Shown one piece after another: positions 29,286-38,296 of a stretch of DNA of 64,000 bases. The stretch is from assembly GCA_030433415.1 (NCBI GenBank), contig JAUIMF010000004.1:37059-101058 (forward strand), in the 5' to 3' direction. Made by a program: the position numbers and the translations under genes. The notes below the pieces were generated by a model. That model was not told the DNA's origin. It saw only the letters and a program-made list of their open reading frames with translations, and did no database searches. The DNA is from Gammaproteobacteria bacterium. GTDB taxonomy: Bacteria; Pseudomonadota; Gammaproteobacteria; Pseudomonadales; Halieaceae. Within the stretch, counting starts at the first letter, position 1, and the number at the start of each line of letters is the position of its first letter.

Positions 29286-30806
29286 TCACCGGTCCTGCAG
29301 AAGGGGTAGCGAGAGCGTCACCGCCAGCCCACCAAGATCAGAGGGAACTGCCGTGAGCGAACCCTGGTGCGCCTCGGCCACCGCGCGGGCGATGGCCAGA
29401 CCCAGGCCCGCACCGGCGCTGTGGCGACTGCGGGAGCCATCCTGGCGGTACAGAGGATCAAACAGTTGATCACAGCGCTCCGGCTCGACACCGGGGGCTG
29501 AGTCGAGCACCACAAGGCTCCCTCTGCCCCCGGTACAGCTCAGCGTCACCCGCACTTCGCCGGGCGAATCCGTATAGGCCAGGCTGTTTTCCAGCAGGTT
29601 ACGCAGCAGCTGTTCAAGGCGTTGCGCATCACCATGGACCTGACAGGGCCCATCCACTTGCACCGCAAGGGGCAGCTCCCGGTCGGCAAAACGCCGTTGG
29701 TAGTCGGCGCAAATGTCACTCACCAGCTCGGCGAGGTCCAGCGTACGAAACTCGTAGCGCAGACCGCCCAGGTCCGCCAGGGACAGCTGAAACAGATCCT
29801 CGATAAGCTTGGCCAGCCGCGCAACCTCGGCGCGCAGGGAATCCAGCTGCTGCTCGTCCATTGGTCGCACACCGTCCGCCATGGCGTCGAGCTCACCCTT
29901 GAGAATGGCAACGGGCGTGCGTAGCTCATGGGAGATATCGACAATCCAGCGCTGCCGTGTTTTCTGGTTGTCGCTCAGGGTCCGGGCGAGATGATCGACA
30001 TCGTTCATCAGCTCTCCCAGCTCATCACGACGTCCGGTGTCCAGGCGTTGCCCGTAATCTCCCCCCGCCATCGCCCCCAGCGCCTGGTGGGCGCGACGCA
30101 GCGGAGCCAGCAGCCGGCGCGACAGCAATACCGCCATCAACAGGGCCAGGGTCAAGGCGACGGCAAAAATCAGCAGGCTGGCCTGACGCTGCTTGCGCGC
30201 AAAGCGGGTTTCCTGGGCGGACTCCAAACGACGGCGGGGCTGGCTGCGCAGCTCTCCCACCACAACATCGTCCACGCGCAACGGGTAACGCAGCGTTTCA
30301 CCGCGGGCGTCCGTATCGGTAAAACGAAAACCCGCCACGAGTCGCCCATCGGCATCAAACAGCGCCGTGGGAATCACGCGCGGCACGCGGGCAAAAGGCC
30401 CCCCGGGCGGTGCAGTATCGGGCCGGGCGGCCTTGGGCGGATCAAGACCCGGTGGACCCACGTCGGGCGGACCCGGCGGCGTATCCCGATGCCGAGGCCC
30501 TTCAGAGGGGGCGGCCCGCAGCGCCTGCAACGGCCTGCGCATATCGGCCGGGCGGGTGCCCGGCCCGTGCATGCGTAGCGCCGACAGGAAGGCACGGCGC
30601 GACAGATCCTGCCAGCCCCTTTGTGCGTCGTAGGAGTCCAGCAACTCCGCGGCCACCTCTTCCAGGCGCTTGTACTCAAGCTCCCTGACGTACTCCAGAA
30701 AACCGCGTTCGAAGCTCCAGCGCGCCAACAGCAGCGTCGCCAGCAGCACCGCCAGGGTGAGCGTCAGCGTTGCCAGAACAAATTGTTGGGCCAGGGTCAG
30801 TCGCAT
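29286..30806 (-). CDS. Sensor histidine kinase (BaeS-like)
   Basis: A 506-residue inner-membrane kinase. TM1 spans about residues 7-28, a periplasmic domain about 30-205, and TM2 about 211-231, followed by a HAMP domain (LLAPLRRAHQALGAMAGGDYGQRL). The DHp domain carries the phosphoacceptor in DISHELRTPVAILKGEL (His near 292). ATP-binding motifs are N box LLRNLLENSLAYTD, a diverged G1 box (DSAPGV) and GAGLGLAI. The periplasmic part contains a striking Pro/Gly-rich segment of about 60 residues (PPGPPDVGPPGLDPP region). ATG 30806 chosen over GTG 30827. Stop abuts the regulator gene. Confidence 0.92.
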   Translation of the reverse strand: MRLTLAQQFVLATLTLTLAVLLATLLLARWSFERGFLEYVRELEYKRLEEVAAELLDSYDAQRGWQDLSRRAFLSALRMHGPGTRPADMRRPLQALRAAPSEGPRHRDTPPGPPDVGPPGLDPPKAARPDTAPPGGPFARVPRVIPTALFDADGRLVAGFRFTDTDARGETLRYPLRVDDVVVGELRSQPRRRLESAQETRFARKQRQASLLIFAVALTLALLMAVLLSRRLLAPLRRAHQALGAMAGGDYGQRLDTGRRDELGELMNDVDHLARTLSDNQKTRQRWIVDISHELRTPVAILKGELDAMADGVRPMDEQQLDSLRAEVARLAKLIEDLFQLSLADLGGLRYEFRTLDLAELVSDICADYQRRFADRELPLAVQVDGPCQVHGDAQRLEQLLRNLLENSLAYTDSPGEVRVTLSCTGGRGSLVVLDSAPGVEPERCDQLFDPLYRQDGSRSRHSAGAGLGLAIARAVAEAHQGSLTAVPSDLGGLAVTLSLPLLQDR

Positions 30807-30906
30807 CAGCGCACTATACCGCCCCACACCGGCGCGAATGTGCAGATCACGCGCAATCGCGCGAGTAGCGCCTCACGAGTCAACCGCCGTTCAGCGGGGC
30901 CCGGAC

Positions 30907-30915
30907 TGCTACAAT
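30907..30915 (+). promoter_or_regulatory. Possible extended -10 promoter of hslO
   Basis: TGCTACAAT matches an extended -10 element, 25 bp upstream of the hslO start and within the 133-bp divergent gap to the kinase gene. No good -35 is seen, which extended -10 promoters tolerate. Confidence 0.4.
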
Positions 30916-30939
30916 CGCCTATCGACTTCAGGTGGGCGC

Positions 30940-31833
30940 ATGGACAGGGACAGGGACAGGAACAGCGACCGGGACAACAAGCGACGTTTTCTATTCGAGG
31001 AAATGGATGTGCGCGGAGAAATCGTGCACATCGACAGCGTCCTCAGTCAGCTGCGCGCGATTCACGACTACCCCTCGGGCGTGGCGAACCTGCTCGGGGA
31101 ATTCGTCGTGGCCTCGCTCCTGCTCGCCAGCACGCTCAAGTTTCGCGGCACGCTGACCGTGCAGGCCCGTAGCGAGCGCCAGATCCCCCTGATCATGGCA
31201 GAGGCAACAGACGATCTTGCGGTACGCGCCATTGCCCGCGGTGCCCAGGAGGCGGTGGCGATGGACTTTCCCTCGCTGCTCGGTGGCGGACAGCTGGTGT
31301 TGACCGTCACGCCCACCCAGGGCAAGCGCTACCAGGGCATCGTGCCCCTGGCCGATGAGTCCCTGGCAAAGAGCATCGACAGCTACTTTGAGCAGTCGGA
31401 ACAGCTGCAGACCCGGCTCTACCTGGCAAGTGACGGTGAACACGCGGCGGGCCTGCTGTTGCAGCAGCTACCGGCACAACTCGTGACGGACGCAAATCAG
31501 CGCAACGACCAGTGGGATCACCTGCGCATTCTCGCCGACACCCTGGGTCCCAGGGAACTACTGGACCTGGCCGACGCCAGCCTGCTGCAGCGCCTCTACC
31601 AGAACGAAAACCTGCGCCTGTTCGACCCGCAGCCCGTGGCGTTCAAGTGCAGCTGTTCGCGGGAACGCACTCTGGCGGCCCTCGCCAGCATCGGTGAAGG
31701 TGAGATCCGCTCGATCCTCGACGAGCAGGGGTCCGTCACCATGGACTGCGAGTTCTGCAACCAGCGCTACGTGTTTTCTCCCGAGGACCTGCAGGACCTG
31801 CTTTCGACCCCCGGTACCGCGTCACTGCACTGA
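30940..31833 (+). CDS. hslO: 33 kDa chaperonin Hsp33
   Basis: Redox-regulated holdase of 297 residues that protects unfolding proteins during oxidative stress in the cytoplasm. The C-terminal zinc switch is intact: CSC in FKCSCSRERT and CEFC near residue 271, which form disulfides and release zinc on oxidation. The substrate-binding N-domain is typical (LLGEFVVASLLLASTLKFRGTLTVQ). ATG 30940 gives a 12-residue extension of Asp-Arg repeats encoded by GACAGG hexamers before the usual FLFEEMDVRGEIV start. The open frame extends upstream to 30670 into the kinase region, which is not credible. Confidence 0.94.
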   Translation: MDRDRDRNSDRDNKRRFLFEEMDVRGEIVHIDSVLSQLRAIHDYPSGVANLLGEFVVASLLLASTLKFRGTLTVQARSERQIPLIMAEATDDLAVRAIARGAQEAVAMDFPSLLGGGQLVLTVTPTQGKRYQGIVPLADESLAKSIDSYFEQSEQLQTRLYLASDGEHAAGLLLQQLPAQLVTDANQRNDQWDHLRILADTLGPRELLDLADASLLQRLYQNENLRLFDPQPVAFKCSCSRERTLAALASIGEGEIRSILDEQGSVTMDCEFCNQRYVFSPEDLQDLLSTPGTASLH

Positions 31834-31862
31834 CCATCGCCCAGCGGCGCGCCCCCCCTGAG

Positions 31863-34800
31863 CTACTGCTGTGCAGCAGAGGCCTCAAAATCCAGGTCTT
31901 CACCGCGGCGGAACAAGCCCTTCACCCGCTCGCCCATCAGGTAGAGCGTCGGTACCAGCAACAGGGTCACGCCGGTGGCAAAGAGCACACCAAAGGCCAA
32001 TGAGGTGACCATGGGAATCAGGAACTGCGCCTGCACACTGGTCTCAGACATGATCGGCAGCAGGCCAATAAACGTGGTCAGGGACGTGAGGATAATAGGC
32101 CTGAAGCGATCCTCTCCGCCCTGCAGCAGTGCCTCCATCACCCCGTGCCCGGAAGCACGCAGCTGATTGATGCGATCGATGAGCACCAGATTGTCATTGA
32201 CCACGACACCGGCGCAGGCAATGACGCCCATCAGCGAGAACATGCTCACCTGCCAGTCCAGAATCAGATGACCGAAGATCGCCCCCATGATCCCGAAGGG
32301 CACCGCTGACAGCACCAACAGGGGCTGCCAGTAGGAGCGAAACGGAATCGCCATCAGCGCGTAGATCACCAGCATCGACAGGGCCATGTACTTGAGCATC
32401 GCAGCGCGAAAAGCCCCCTCTTCTTCCAGCTCACCGTCCAGGGACATATCCAGCCCCGGGTAGGCCGCACGCCAGCCCGGCAGATGTTCGCGAATCACCT
32501 CGTCGACCACCGCCCGCGGATTCGCGCCGCCCTGGGCAACGTCCGCCGTCACCTCCAGTACCCGCTTGCGATCAAGGCGATCGATGCTCTGGTAACCGGG
32601 CCGGAAGCGGACCTCGGCCACGGTATCGAAGGGCACCTCGGCACCACCGGGCGTCCTGACCCGCAGATTGCTGAGATCATCGACAGACAAACGTTGGGAC
32701 TCGGGATAGCGCACCATCACCTTCACGTCTTCGCGACGCCGGGGTATGCGCTGCGCCTCGGCGCCGTAGAAACCCTCACGCACCTGCCGGGCCAGATCGG
32801 CCAGGGTGATCGAGAGATTCTCGGCGGCGGGCTTGAGCGCCAGCTCAATCTCATCGCGAGGCGAATCCAGGGAATCGCTGATGTTGTACACGCCGGGGTA
32901 GCGCTCAAGAATCTGCCGCAGTTCGACAGACACGGCCTTCAGGTCGGCAATCTCATCGGCTACCAGCACCAGGCTGATGGGCTTGCCGCGTTCATTGATG
33001 GTGTAGTCCAGGGTAAAGGAGCGCACCTCGGGCAGCGGCCCGACCAGTTCCTCCCAGCGCAGGGCGAGTTCCCGGGAATCCACGGTGTCCGACACGGTTT
33101 CGATCGTGACGGAAATCTCGTGGTCGTCACCGCGGGAATTAATGTGACCGATGGCGGGGCCAAACAGGGTGTGGACCGGATCACCGTTGTATTCCGCCTT
33201 CACCTGCTCGGCGGCGGCCTCGACGCGCTCGAGTACGGCCAGCGTGTCGGTAAACGGCCCACCCTCAGGCAGGCTGATCTCTACTTCGACAAAATCGGAA
33301 TTCACCGAAGGAAAGAACGCGGTACGGAGCCACCCACCGCCGTACAGCCCAAGGCTCACCACCAGGGCAACAAAGAACAGCGCACCCACCAGGGGATAGT
33401 GCTTGAGAGACAGCGCCAGCAGCGGTCGGTACCAGTGACTCGCGGCGTAGAGCATGCCGTCAGCGATCCGCTGGCGCATGGCCTCGATACGCCGTAGCAG
33501 CTCAAAACGACTCTCGCGCTGTGGTGCCATGTGGGCCAGATGCGGAGGCAGAATCCACAGGCACTCCACCAGCGAAAAGCTCAGGGCAAGAATCACCACA
33601 ACGGGAATCGCCGCCGCGGCCCGGGCCATGTCGCCGGGCATAAAAAACAGTGGCACGAAGAAAATCATGGTGCTGATCACCGCATACATCACGGGTTTGA
33701 GCACGCCCGCAGCACCATTGAACGCACCCCGCGCCCCTGACTCGCCCGCCGCCTGCCGCGCGTGTATCGACTCACCGACAATAATGGCGTCATCCACCAC
33801 GATGCCCAGGATCAACAGGAACGCGAACAGCGACAGCATATTCAGACTGATGGGCGTGAACTGCAGCAGAAACAGCGTCCCCATGAACGCGACGCCAATG
33901 CCGACCGTGACCCACATGGCCAGCCGTGGCCGCAGGAACAGCACCAGCACACCGAACACCAGCGCCAGTCCACCGATGCCGTTCTTGAGCAGCGTTTCTA
34001 CCCGCCCGCTGAAGGGCACGGCGGCGTCGCGCCACACCGCCAGCTCCACGCCTTCGGGCAGTCTGGACTGCTGTTCTGCCACCCAGTTACGCACTACCGC
34101 ACTGGTGCGCAGCACGTCGGGGTTCTCGGCGACAAATACCGTGAGGTTATGCGATGGGCGATTGTTGAAGCGCGTGCGCAGGTCCATGTCCTCAAAACCG
34201 TCGACGATATGGGCGACGTCACCCAGCAGGACCTGGGTGCCATCCCGGCGGGTCAACAGAACAATTTGCTCAAAGTCTTCACGCACATAAGCCTGGCCGC
34301 GGGTCTGCAGACGAATATCGCCCTCGGCTGCCTTGATTGCACCCGCAGGCAGGTTCAGAGAAGCACCACGAATCGCATTGGTCACGTCGGCGAAGCTCAG
34401 GCCGAAGCGCCGCAGGTTGTATTCCGAGACCTCCACCGACACCTCGTAGGGCCGCGGCTTGGATATCTCGACCACCGACACCCAGGGCTGGGTTGCCAGG
34501 TCCTCGCGCAGGTTCTCACCCAGTTCCTTCAGGCTGCGCTCGCCAATATCACCCGCCAGCGTGACCGTGATCATCATGTGTCGAAACGCCAGCTCCGTGA
34601 CCACAGGTGATTCCGAATCCACGGGAAACGTGTCGATGGCATCAACGCGAGTTTTGATCTCGGCAGTCAGGCGTTGCGTGTCATAGCCGATCTCCGCCTC
34701 GACCAGCACAGTGCCCAGGCTCTGCTGCGCCGTGGAGCGAATCTCCTTGATGCCGGTCAGGTCGTGGATCGCATCCTCGATCCGGGCGCATATCTGTTCC

Positions 34801-34985
34801 TCAACCTCGGTGGGCCCGGCACCGGGATAGGCCACGGTAACGCTGACCCGGTTGATCTCAATGTCGGGAAAGAACTGCTTGTCGAGCGCCGGCACCCCCA
34901 ACACGCCGCCGATGATCAGGAACATCATGAGCAGGTTGGCGGCGATAGGATTGTCGATAAACCACCGTACCGGGCCGGTCATCAC
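31863..34985 (-). CDS. RND family efflux permease (first system)
   Basis: A 1040-residue AcrB-superfamily inner-membrane proton antiporter, 12 TM segments expected, with two large periplasmic loops. TM4 has the paired acidic residues in GIVVDDAIIVGESI. In TM10 the position held by the proton-relay Lys in AcrB (GLSAKN) reads GVVVND here, so the Lys is replaced by Asn; this is a known feature of some subfamilies and may alter coupling. Starts at ATG 34985, overlapping the stop of the adaptor gene by 4 bases. No outer-membrane channel gene is present, so a TolC-like protein from elsewhere is required. Confidence 0.92.
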   Translation of the reverse strand: MMTGPVRWFIDNPIAANLLMMFLIIGGVLGVPALDKQFFPDIEINRVSVTVAYPGAGPTEVEEQICARIEDAIHDLTGIKEIRSTAQQSLGTVLVEAEIGYDTQRLTAEIKTRVDAIDTFPVDSESPVVTELAFRHMMITVTLAGDIGERSLKELGENLREDLATQPWVSVVEISKPRPYEVSVEVSEYNLRRFGLSFADVTNAIRGASLNLPAGAIKAAEGDIRLQTRGQAYVREDFEQIVLLTRRDGTQVLLGDVAHIVDGFEDMDLRTRFNNRPSHNLTVFVAENPDVLRTSAVVRNWVAEQQSRLPEGVELAVWRDAAVPFSGRVETLLKNGIGGLALVFGVLVLFLRPRLAMWVTVGIGVAFMGTLFLLQFTPISLNMLSLFAFLLILGIVVDDAIIVGESIHARQAAGESGARGAFNGAAGVLKPVMYAVISTMIFFVPLFFMPGDMARAAAAIPVVVILALSFSLVECLWILPPHLAHMAPQRESRFELLRRIEAMRQRIADGMLYAASHWYRPLLALSLKHYPLVGALFFVALVVSLGLYGGGWLRTAFFPSVNSDFVEVEISLPEGGPFTDTLAVLERVEAAAEQVKAEYNGDPVHTLFGPAIGHINSRGDDHEISVTIETVSDTVDSRELALRWEELVGPLPEVRSFTLDYTINERGKPISLVLVADEIADLKAVSVELRQILERYPGVYNISDSLDSPRDEIELALKPAAENLSITLADLARQVREGFYGAEAQRIPRRREDVKVMVRYPESQRLSVDDLSNLRVRTPGGAEVPFDTVAEVRFRPGYQSIDRLDRKRVLEVTADVAQGGANPRAVVDEVIREHLPGWRAAYPGLDMSLDGELEEEGAFRAAMLKYMALSMLVIYALMAIPFRSYWQPLLVLSAVPFGIMGAIFGHLILDWQVSMFSLMGVIACAGVVVNDNLVLIDRINQLRASGHGVMEALLQGGEDRFRPIILTSLTTFIGLLPIMSETSVQAQFLIPMVTSLAFGVLFATGVTLLLVPTLYLMGERVKGLFRRGEDLDFEASAAQQ

Positions 34986-36169
34986 CGTGCTCCCCCATCG
35001 GCGATCTGCTGTGCGGGCGCCGCGGTCACGGTCATGCCGGCGTAGAGCACGCCGCCACCGGTGGCCACCACGCGGTCTCCGGGTTCCAGGCCCTGCACCC
35101 AGGCATGTCGGCCATCGCTGTAGCGCGTCGCTACGATGCGCGACGCCAGGCGGCTTTCTGCCCCGACCAACAGTACGGTTCCGTCATTCTGCAACGCAGA
35201 GCGCGGTAACCGGGTCAGCCCAGACAAGGGCACACCCTCAATCTCGGCTTCTACGAACAGTCCCGGTGTCAACGGCACGTCCTGTGACGCACCTTGCGCA
35301 AAGGGCTGATCCACCACCGCCACGGCGTACAGCACGCGGCTGTCCACATCGATGGAGGCGTCCGTGCGGGCAATACGGCCTTGCCACTGTCGCGGCTCTC
35401 CCGCCACCACAGCACGCAAAACGACCGCCGGGCCGGGACGCTCACGATCATCCCAGGACAGCGGAAGATCCAGCAGCGCCAGCTGGCGATCCGTGACCGG
35501 CAGGCGGATCTGCATACGCTCGGTGCCATAGGCGGCGGCCACCGCGGTACCGGCGGCAACAAACTGGCCCACATCCACGGCCTTGGATACAAGGCGACCG
35601 TCGAAGGGCAGACTCAGCGAGGTGCGCGCAAGATTGAGCTTTGCTGCGCGCAGATCGGCTTCCGCCGCCTTCAGCGCTGCACGGGCCGACACCAACTGGG
35701 GCTCTCGCAGAAACAGCGCATTGGCCTTACTGGTGCCCAACTCCCGCCACTCGCGCTTGGCCTGACGGGCAAGGCCCTCTTCTTCAGCCAGGCGCTGCTG
35801 CGCCGCCGCCAACTGGGATTCCGCCCGGGCAATGGCAACTTCATAGTCTGCCGTCTCGATCTGCAGCAGGCGCTCCCCCGCGCGAAAAAAGCTTCCCGCG
35901 GCAAAGTTTTCGTGCACCGCCACCACCCGACCTGAAACCTGCGCGGTCAGATTAATCTGGCGCTCCGCCTGCACGGTACCCTGGGTGCTCACGCTCAGCG
36001 CCAGGGGCTGCGGGTCTGCCGTGACAAACCGCACGAGGGGCGGCACCGGCTGTGGCACTGGTGCCGGCTCGGGTCGCGGCTTGCCCACCAGCAGCGCCCA
36101 GCCTGCCGCAAGTCCGCCGATGGTCACCACCAGAGCCAGAGCCCAGGTTCCCAGACCGCGTTTGTTCAT
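34982..36169 (-). CDS. RND efflux periplasmic adaptor (first system)
   Basis: A 395-residue membrane fusion protein that links the RND permease downstream to an outer-membrane channel. An N-terminal anchor (about 8-28) is followed by a Pro-rich linker, the biotinyl-lipoyl half (STQGTVQAERQINLTAQVSGRVVAVHENF), a helical hairpin with heptads (AIARAESQLAAAQQRLAEEEG to AALKAAEADLRAAKLNLARTSL), the second lipoyl half (PFDGRLVSKAVDVGQFV) and beta-barrel and proximal domains. Permease and adaptor form a two-gene operon (4-base overlap). Substrate unknown. Confidence 0.92.
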   Translation of the reverse strand: MNKRGLGTWALALVVTIGGLAAGWALLVGKPRPEPAPVPQPVPPLVRFVTADPQPLALSVSTQGTVQAERQINLTAQVSGRVVAVHENFAAGSFFRAGERLLQIETADYEVAIARAESQLAAAQQRLAEEEGLARQAKREWRELGTSKANALFLREPQLVSARAALKAAEADLRAAKLNLARTSLSLPFDGRLVSKAVDVGQFVAAGTAVAAAYGTERMQIRLPVTDRQLALLDLPLSWDDRERPGPAVVLRAVVAGEPRQWQGRIARTDASIDVDSRVLYAVAVVDQPFAQGASQDVPLTPGLFVEAEIEGVPLSGLTRLPRSALQNDGTVLLVGAESRLASRIVATRYSDGRHAWVQGLEPGDRVVATGGGVLYAGMTVTAAPAQQIADGGAR

Positions 36170-36466
36170 GGAGTCTCCTTGGATGGGTACGCGCGAGCGA
36201 TACGAACCGCCTTCTACGGTCCGCGGCGATAGACCGGTCGCGTGCGCTGATTCTACCTGCGTTTTCTACGTCGCCGGGCGGGTGCCAGATGCCCTGAAAA
36301 AAATCGGGTTTTTAGTATGTTTATTCTAGATTTTCTCCCTAGAGTTGTCTCAAACCCGGAGAGCCTCGGTAAAAAGCTCCCCGGTAACCGTCGAATCAAG
36401 ATACCGGATTGACGCTGATCCACAGCGTGAATCCATCGACCCAGACACCGAAAAAGGAGTGTGATC
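36170..36466. other. Intergenic region between the RND adaptor and first phasin
   Basis: 297 bases between divergent genes; no gene seen. It should contain both promoters. An AT-rich block (about 36295-36345) stands out from the GC-rich surroundings. AAGGAG at 36454-36459 is the ribosome-binding site of the phasin. No operator half-sites for PhaD could be assigned with confidence. Confidence 0.5.
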
Positions 36467-36940
36467 ATGGCCGAAGCAGCAAAGAAAGCAGCACCCAAGC
36501 GCAAGACGACCGCACGCAAGGCTCCCGCCAAGCGCAAAGTAGCCGCGAAGAAGACCACCGCAAAGAAAGCTGCCCCCAGCAAAGCAGCAACGATGCAGAA
36601 CCGCGTCACCGAAGCCGGTCGCAGTGCGTTCCTGGCCAGCCTCGGCTTTTACGGCATGGCGTTTGACCAGGTCCAGGACCAGGTGAAAAACGTTGAGAAA
36701 GAAGTCGTTGCGCGCCGCAAGAAGGTTGAGAAGGAACTGACTTCACGCCGCAAGCAGGCCGACAAGCTGTACGCCGATATGGTCAAGCGTGGCGAGAAGG
36801 TCGAAAAGAAGGCCAAGACCGCTCTGGACGACATCGATCTGCCCAAGCTGGAGCTGCCCAAGCTGGAAGCTCAGCTGAACAAAGCCAAAGCGCGCTTTGA
36901 AGAGCTCAAGGAATCTGTCGGCTTCAAAGCCGCTGCCTGA
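36467..36940 (+). CDS. Phasin family protein with basic N-terminal tail
   Basis: A 157-residue protein likely bound to polyhydroxyalkanoate granules. Residues 4-40 are Lys/Ala/Pro repeats (AAPKRKTTARKAPAKRK), of the kind seen in PhaF tails that bind nucleoid DNA; residues 45-157 are a coiled-coil phasin-like domain (SLGFYGMAFDQVQDQVKNVEKE, then LELPKLEAQLNKAKARFEELK). ATG 36467 has an AAGGAG site 7 bases upstream; a GTG at 36461 is in frame. PhaF carries its basic tail at the C-terminus, so the N-terminal position here is unusual. A strong terminator follows. Confidence 0.85.
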   Translation: MAEAAKKAAPKRKTTARKAPAKRKVAAKKTTAKKAAPSKAATMQNRVTEAGRSAFLASLGFYGMAFDQVQDQVKNVEKEVVARRKKVEKELTSRRKQADKLYADMVKRGEKVEKKAKTALDDIDLPKLELPKLEAQLNKAKARFEELKESVGFKAAA

Positions 36941-36981
36941 TTAACCCATCGGGTTCACTGTCCCCAACCTGGGGATTGTTT

Positions 36982-37010
36982 GGGGGTCACATTGTGACCC
37001 CCTTTTTTTT
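36982..37010 (+). terminator. Intrinsic terminator between the two phasin genes
   Basis: Stem GGGGGTCAC / GTGACCCCC with a 3-nt loop and eight T residues, about 40 bp after the first phasin stop. A second, short hairpin (TCCCC / GGGGA, 36961-36975) precedes it. Confidence 0.92.
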
Positions 37011-37121
37011 GTTTCAACGTTGTCTGCTAGACTCCGGGCTCCGCGAACAGGGCGGCCTGATGGCATTCGTACGCCATCGCAAACCACCTTTTCGCCGCCG
37101 ATAACCGGAGATAGCAGCAAA

Positions 37122-37622
37122 ATGGCCGAAGATAAAACCAAAGTAGCAGATAAAGCCGGCGAGATTGCCAAGAATATCTGGCTGGCGGGTGTCGGCGCCT
37201 ATGGCCGCGCCGTGGATGAAGCCCAGGGCCGTTTGGAAAAAGCGGGGGTGGAGCCACCCAAGCTGTTCCGGGATCTCGTGAAGGCCGGTGCGGCGCTGGA
37301 AGAAGAGGCTCGCGATGCCATCGAAGCCGGGCAGGCGGCCCGAAGCTCCGTCGAAGACCGCATTCAGCGTGTGCGGGACAATTTCAATCTGCAGCGCCCG
37401 GCAAGGGGTGAAGACCTGTTGGCATTGCACGAAAAAATCGACCGACTGACCAACCGCCTCGATGCCCTGACCGACGCCCTGAATGCCAGCGGTGCAATCA
37501 AGCCCGTACGCAAGGCACCGGCGCGCAAGAAAAAGGCCCCGGCAAAGAAACCCGCCCGTAAAAGCACAGCAGCCAAGGCCCCCGCGCGAAAAACCACCGC
37601 AGCAAAGCGCAAGGGCGCCTGA
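37122..37622 (+). CDS. Phasin family protein with basic C-terminal tail (PhaF-like)
   Basis: A 166-residue granule-associated protein. The N-terminal phasin domain (about 10-95) shows IAKNIWLAGVGAYGRAVDEAQ, and a short heptad region (LHEKIDRLTNRLDALTDAL) leads to a Lys/Ala/Pro tail (PARKKKAPAKKPARKS). This order, phasin domain then histone-like tail, is that of PhaF, which links PHA granules to the nucleoid. ATG 37122 follows a CCGGAG site. phaD starts 17 bp after the stop. No PHA synthase is in the window. Confidence 0.88.
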   Translation: MAEDKTKVADKAGEIAKNIWLAGVGAYGRAVDEAQGRLEKAGVEPPKLFRDLVKAGAALEEEARDAIEAGQAARSSVEDRIQRVRDNFNLQRPARGEDLLALHEKIDRLTNRLDALTDALNASGAIKPVRKAPARKKKAPAKKPARKSTAAKAPARKTTAAKRKGA

Positions 37623-37639
37623 GCACCCCCTGAACCGCG

Positions 37640-38296
37640 GTGAAAACCCGGGACCGCATTCTCGATGTGAGCCTGCGCCTGTTCAATGAAGAGGGCGAGG
37701 CGCATACCACCACCATCGATATCGCCAACGAGCTCGATATCAGCCCCGGCAACCTGTATTACCACTTCAAGGGTAAGGACCAGATCATTGCGGAACTGTT
37801 CGAGCAGTTTCAGCTCGCGCTGGGCCAGACGCTCAAGGCACCGGTGGAACAGCCCCTGCACCAGGTATTCGATAGCGTCGAGGACAACTGGTACTACCTG
37901 TATGTAGTGCTCGAAGAGCTCTACCAATACCGGTTTCTTTACCACAACCTCGATGACCTGCTCAGGCGCTATCCCAAACTCAAACGCAGTTTTCGGCGCC
38001 TGATCGACGGTAAGCGCGAGGCCCTGACCGCCATCATCGAAAGCGTACTGGAAGACGCCTCGCGCCCACCGACACAGGTGCAGCTCTCGGCGCTGATCGA
38101 AAACATGACCCTGCAACTGACCTACTGGCTCAACTACGATCGCCTGCTGCATGACGAGCAGGATGCGGAAATGTCGATCCACCAGGGCGTGCTGCAGCTG
38201 TTGACGATGGTTGCGCCGTATCTGGGCGAAGATCAGATTGACTTCTATCGCCAGTGCGAAGCGATCTTCGAGGGCATGCTCAAGGCCAAGAAGTAG
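37640..38296 (+). CDS. phaD: TetR family regulator PhaD
   Basis: A 218-residue regulator. The N-terminal HTH reads KTRDRILDVSLRLFNEEGEAHTTTIDIANELDISPGNLYYHFKGKD with the TetR recognition helix at SPGNLYYHF; the C-terminal ligand domain is PhaD-like (NWYYLYVVLEELYQYRFLYHN). In pseudomonads PhaD activates phasin gene transcription, which fits its place directly after two phasin genes. The start is GTG 37640; the ribosome-binding site is weak. The 3' end overlaps the convergent methyltransferase gene by 17 bp. Confidence 0.9.
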   Translation: MKTRDRILDVSLRLFNEEGEAHTTTIDIANELDISPGNLYYHFKGKDQIIAELFEQFQLALGQTLKAPVEQPLHQVFDSVEDNWYYLYVVLEELYQYRFLYHNLDDLLRRYPKLKRSFRRLIDGKREALTAIIESVLEDASRPPTQVQLSALIENMTLQLTYWLNYDRLLHDEQDAEMSIHQGVLQLLTMVAPYLGEDQIDFYRQCEAIFEGMLKAKK

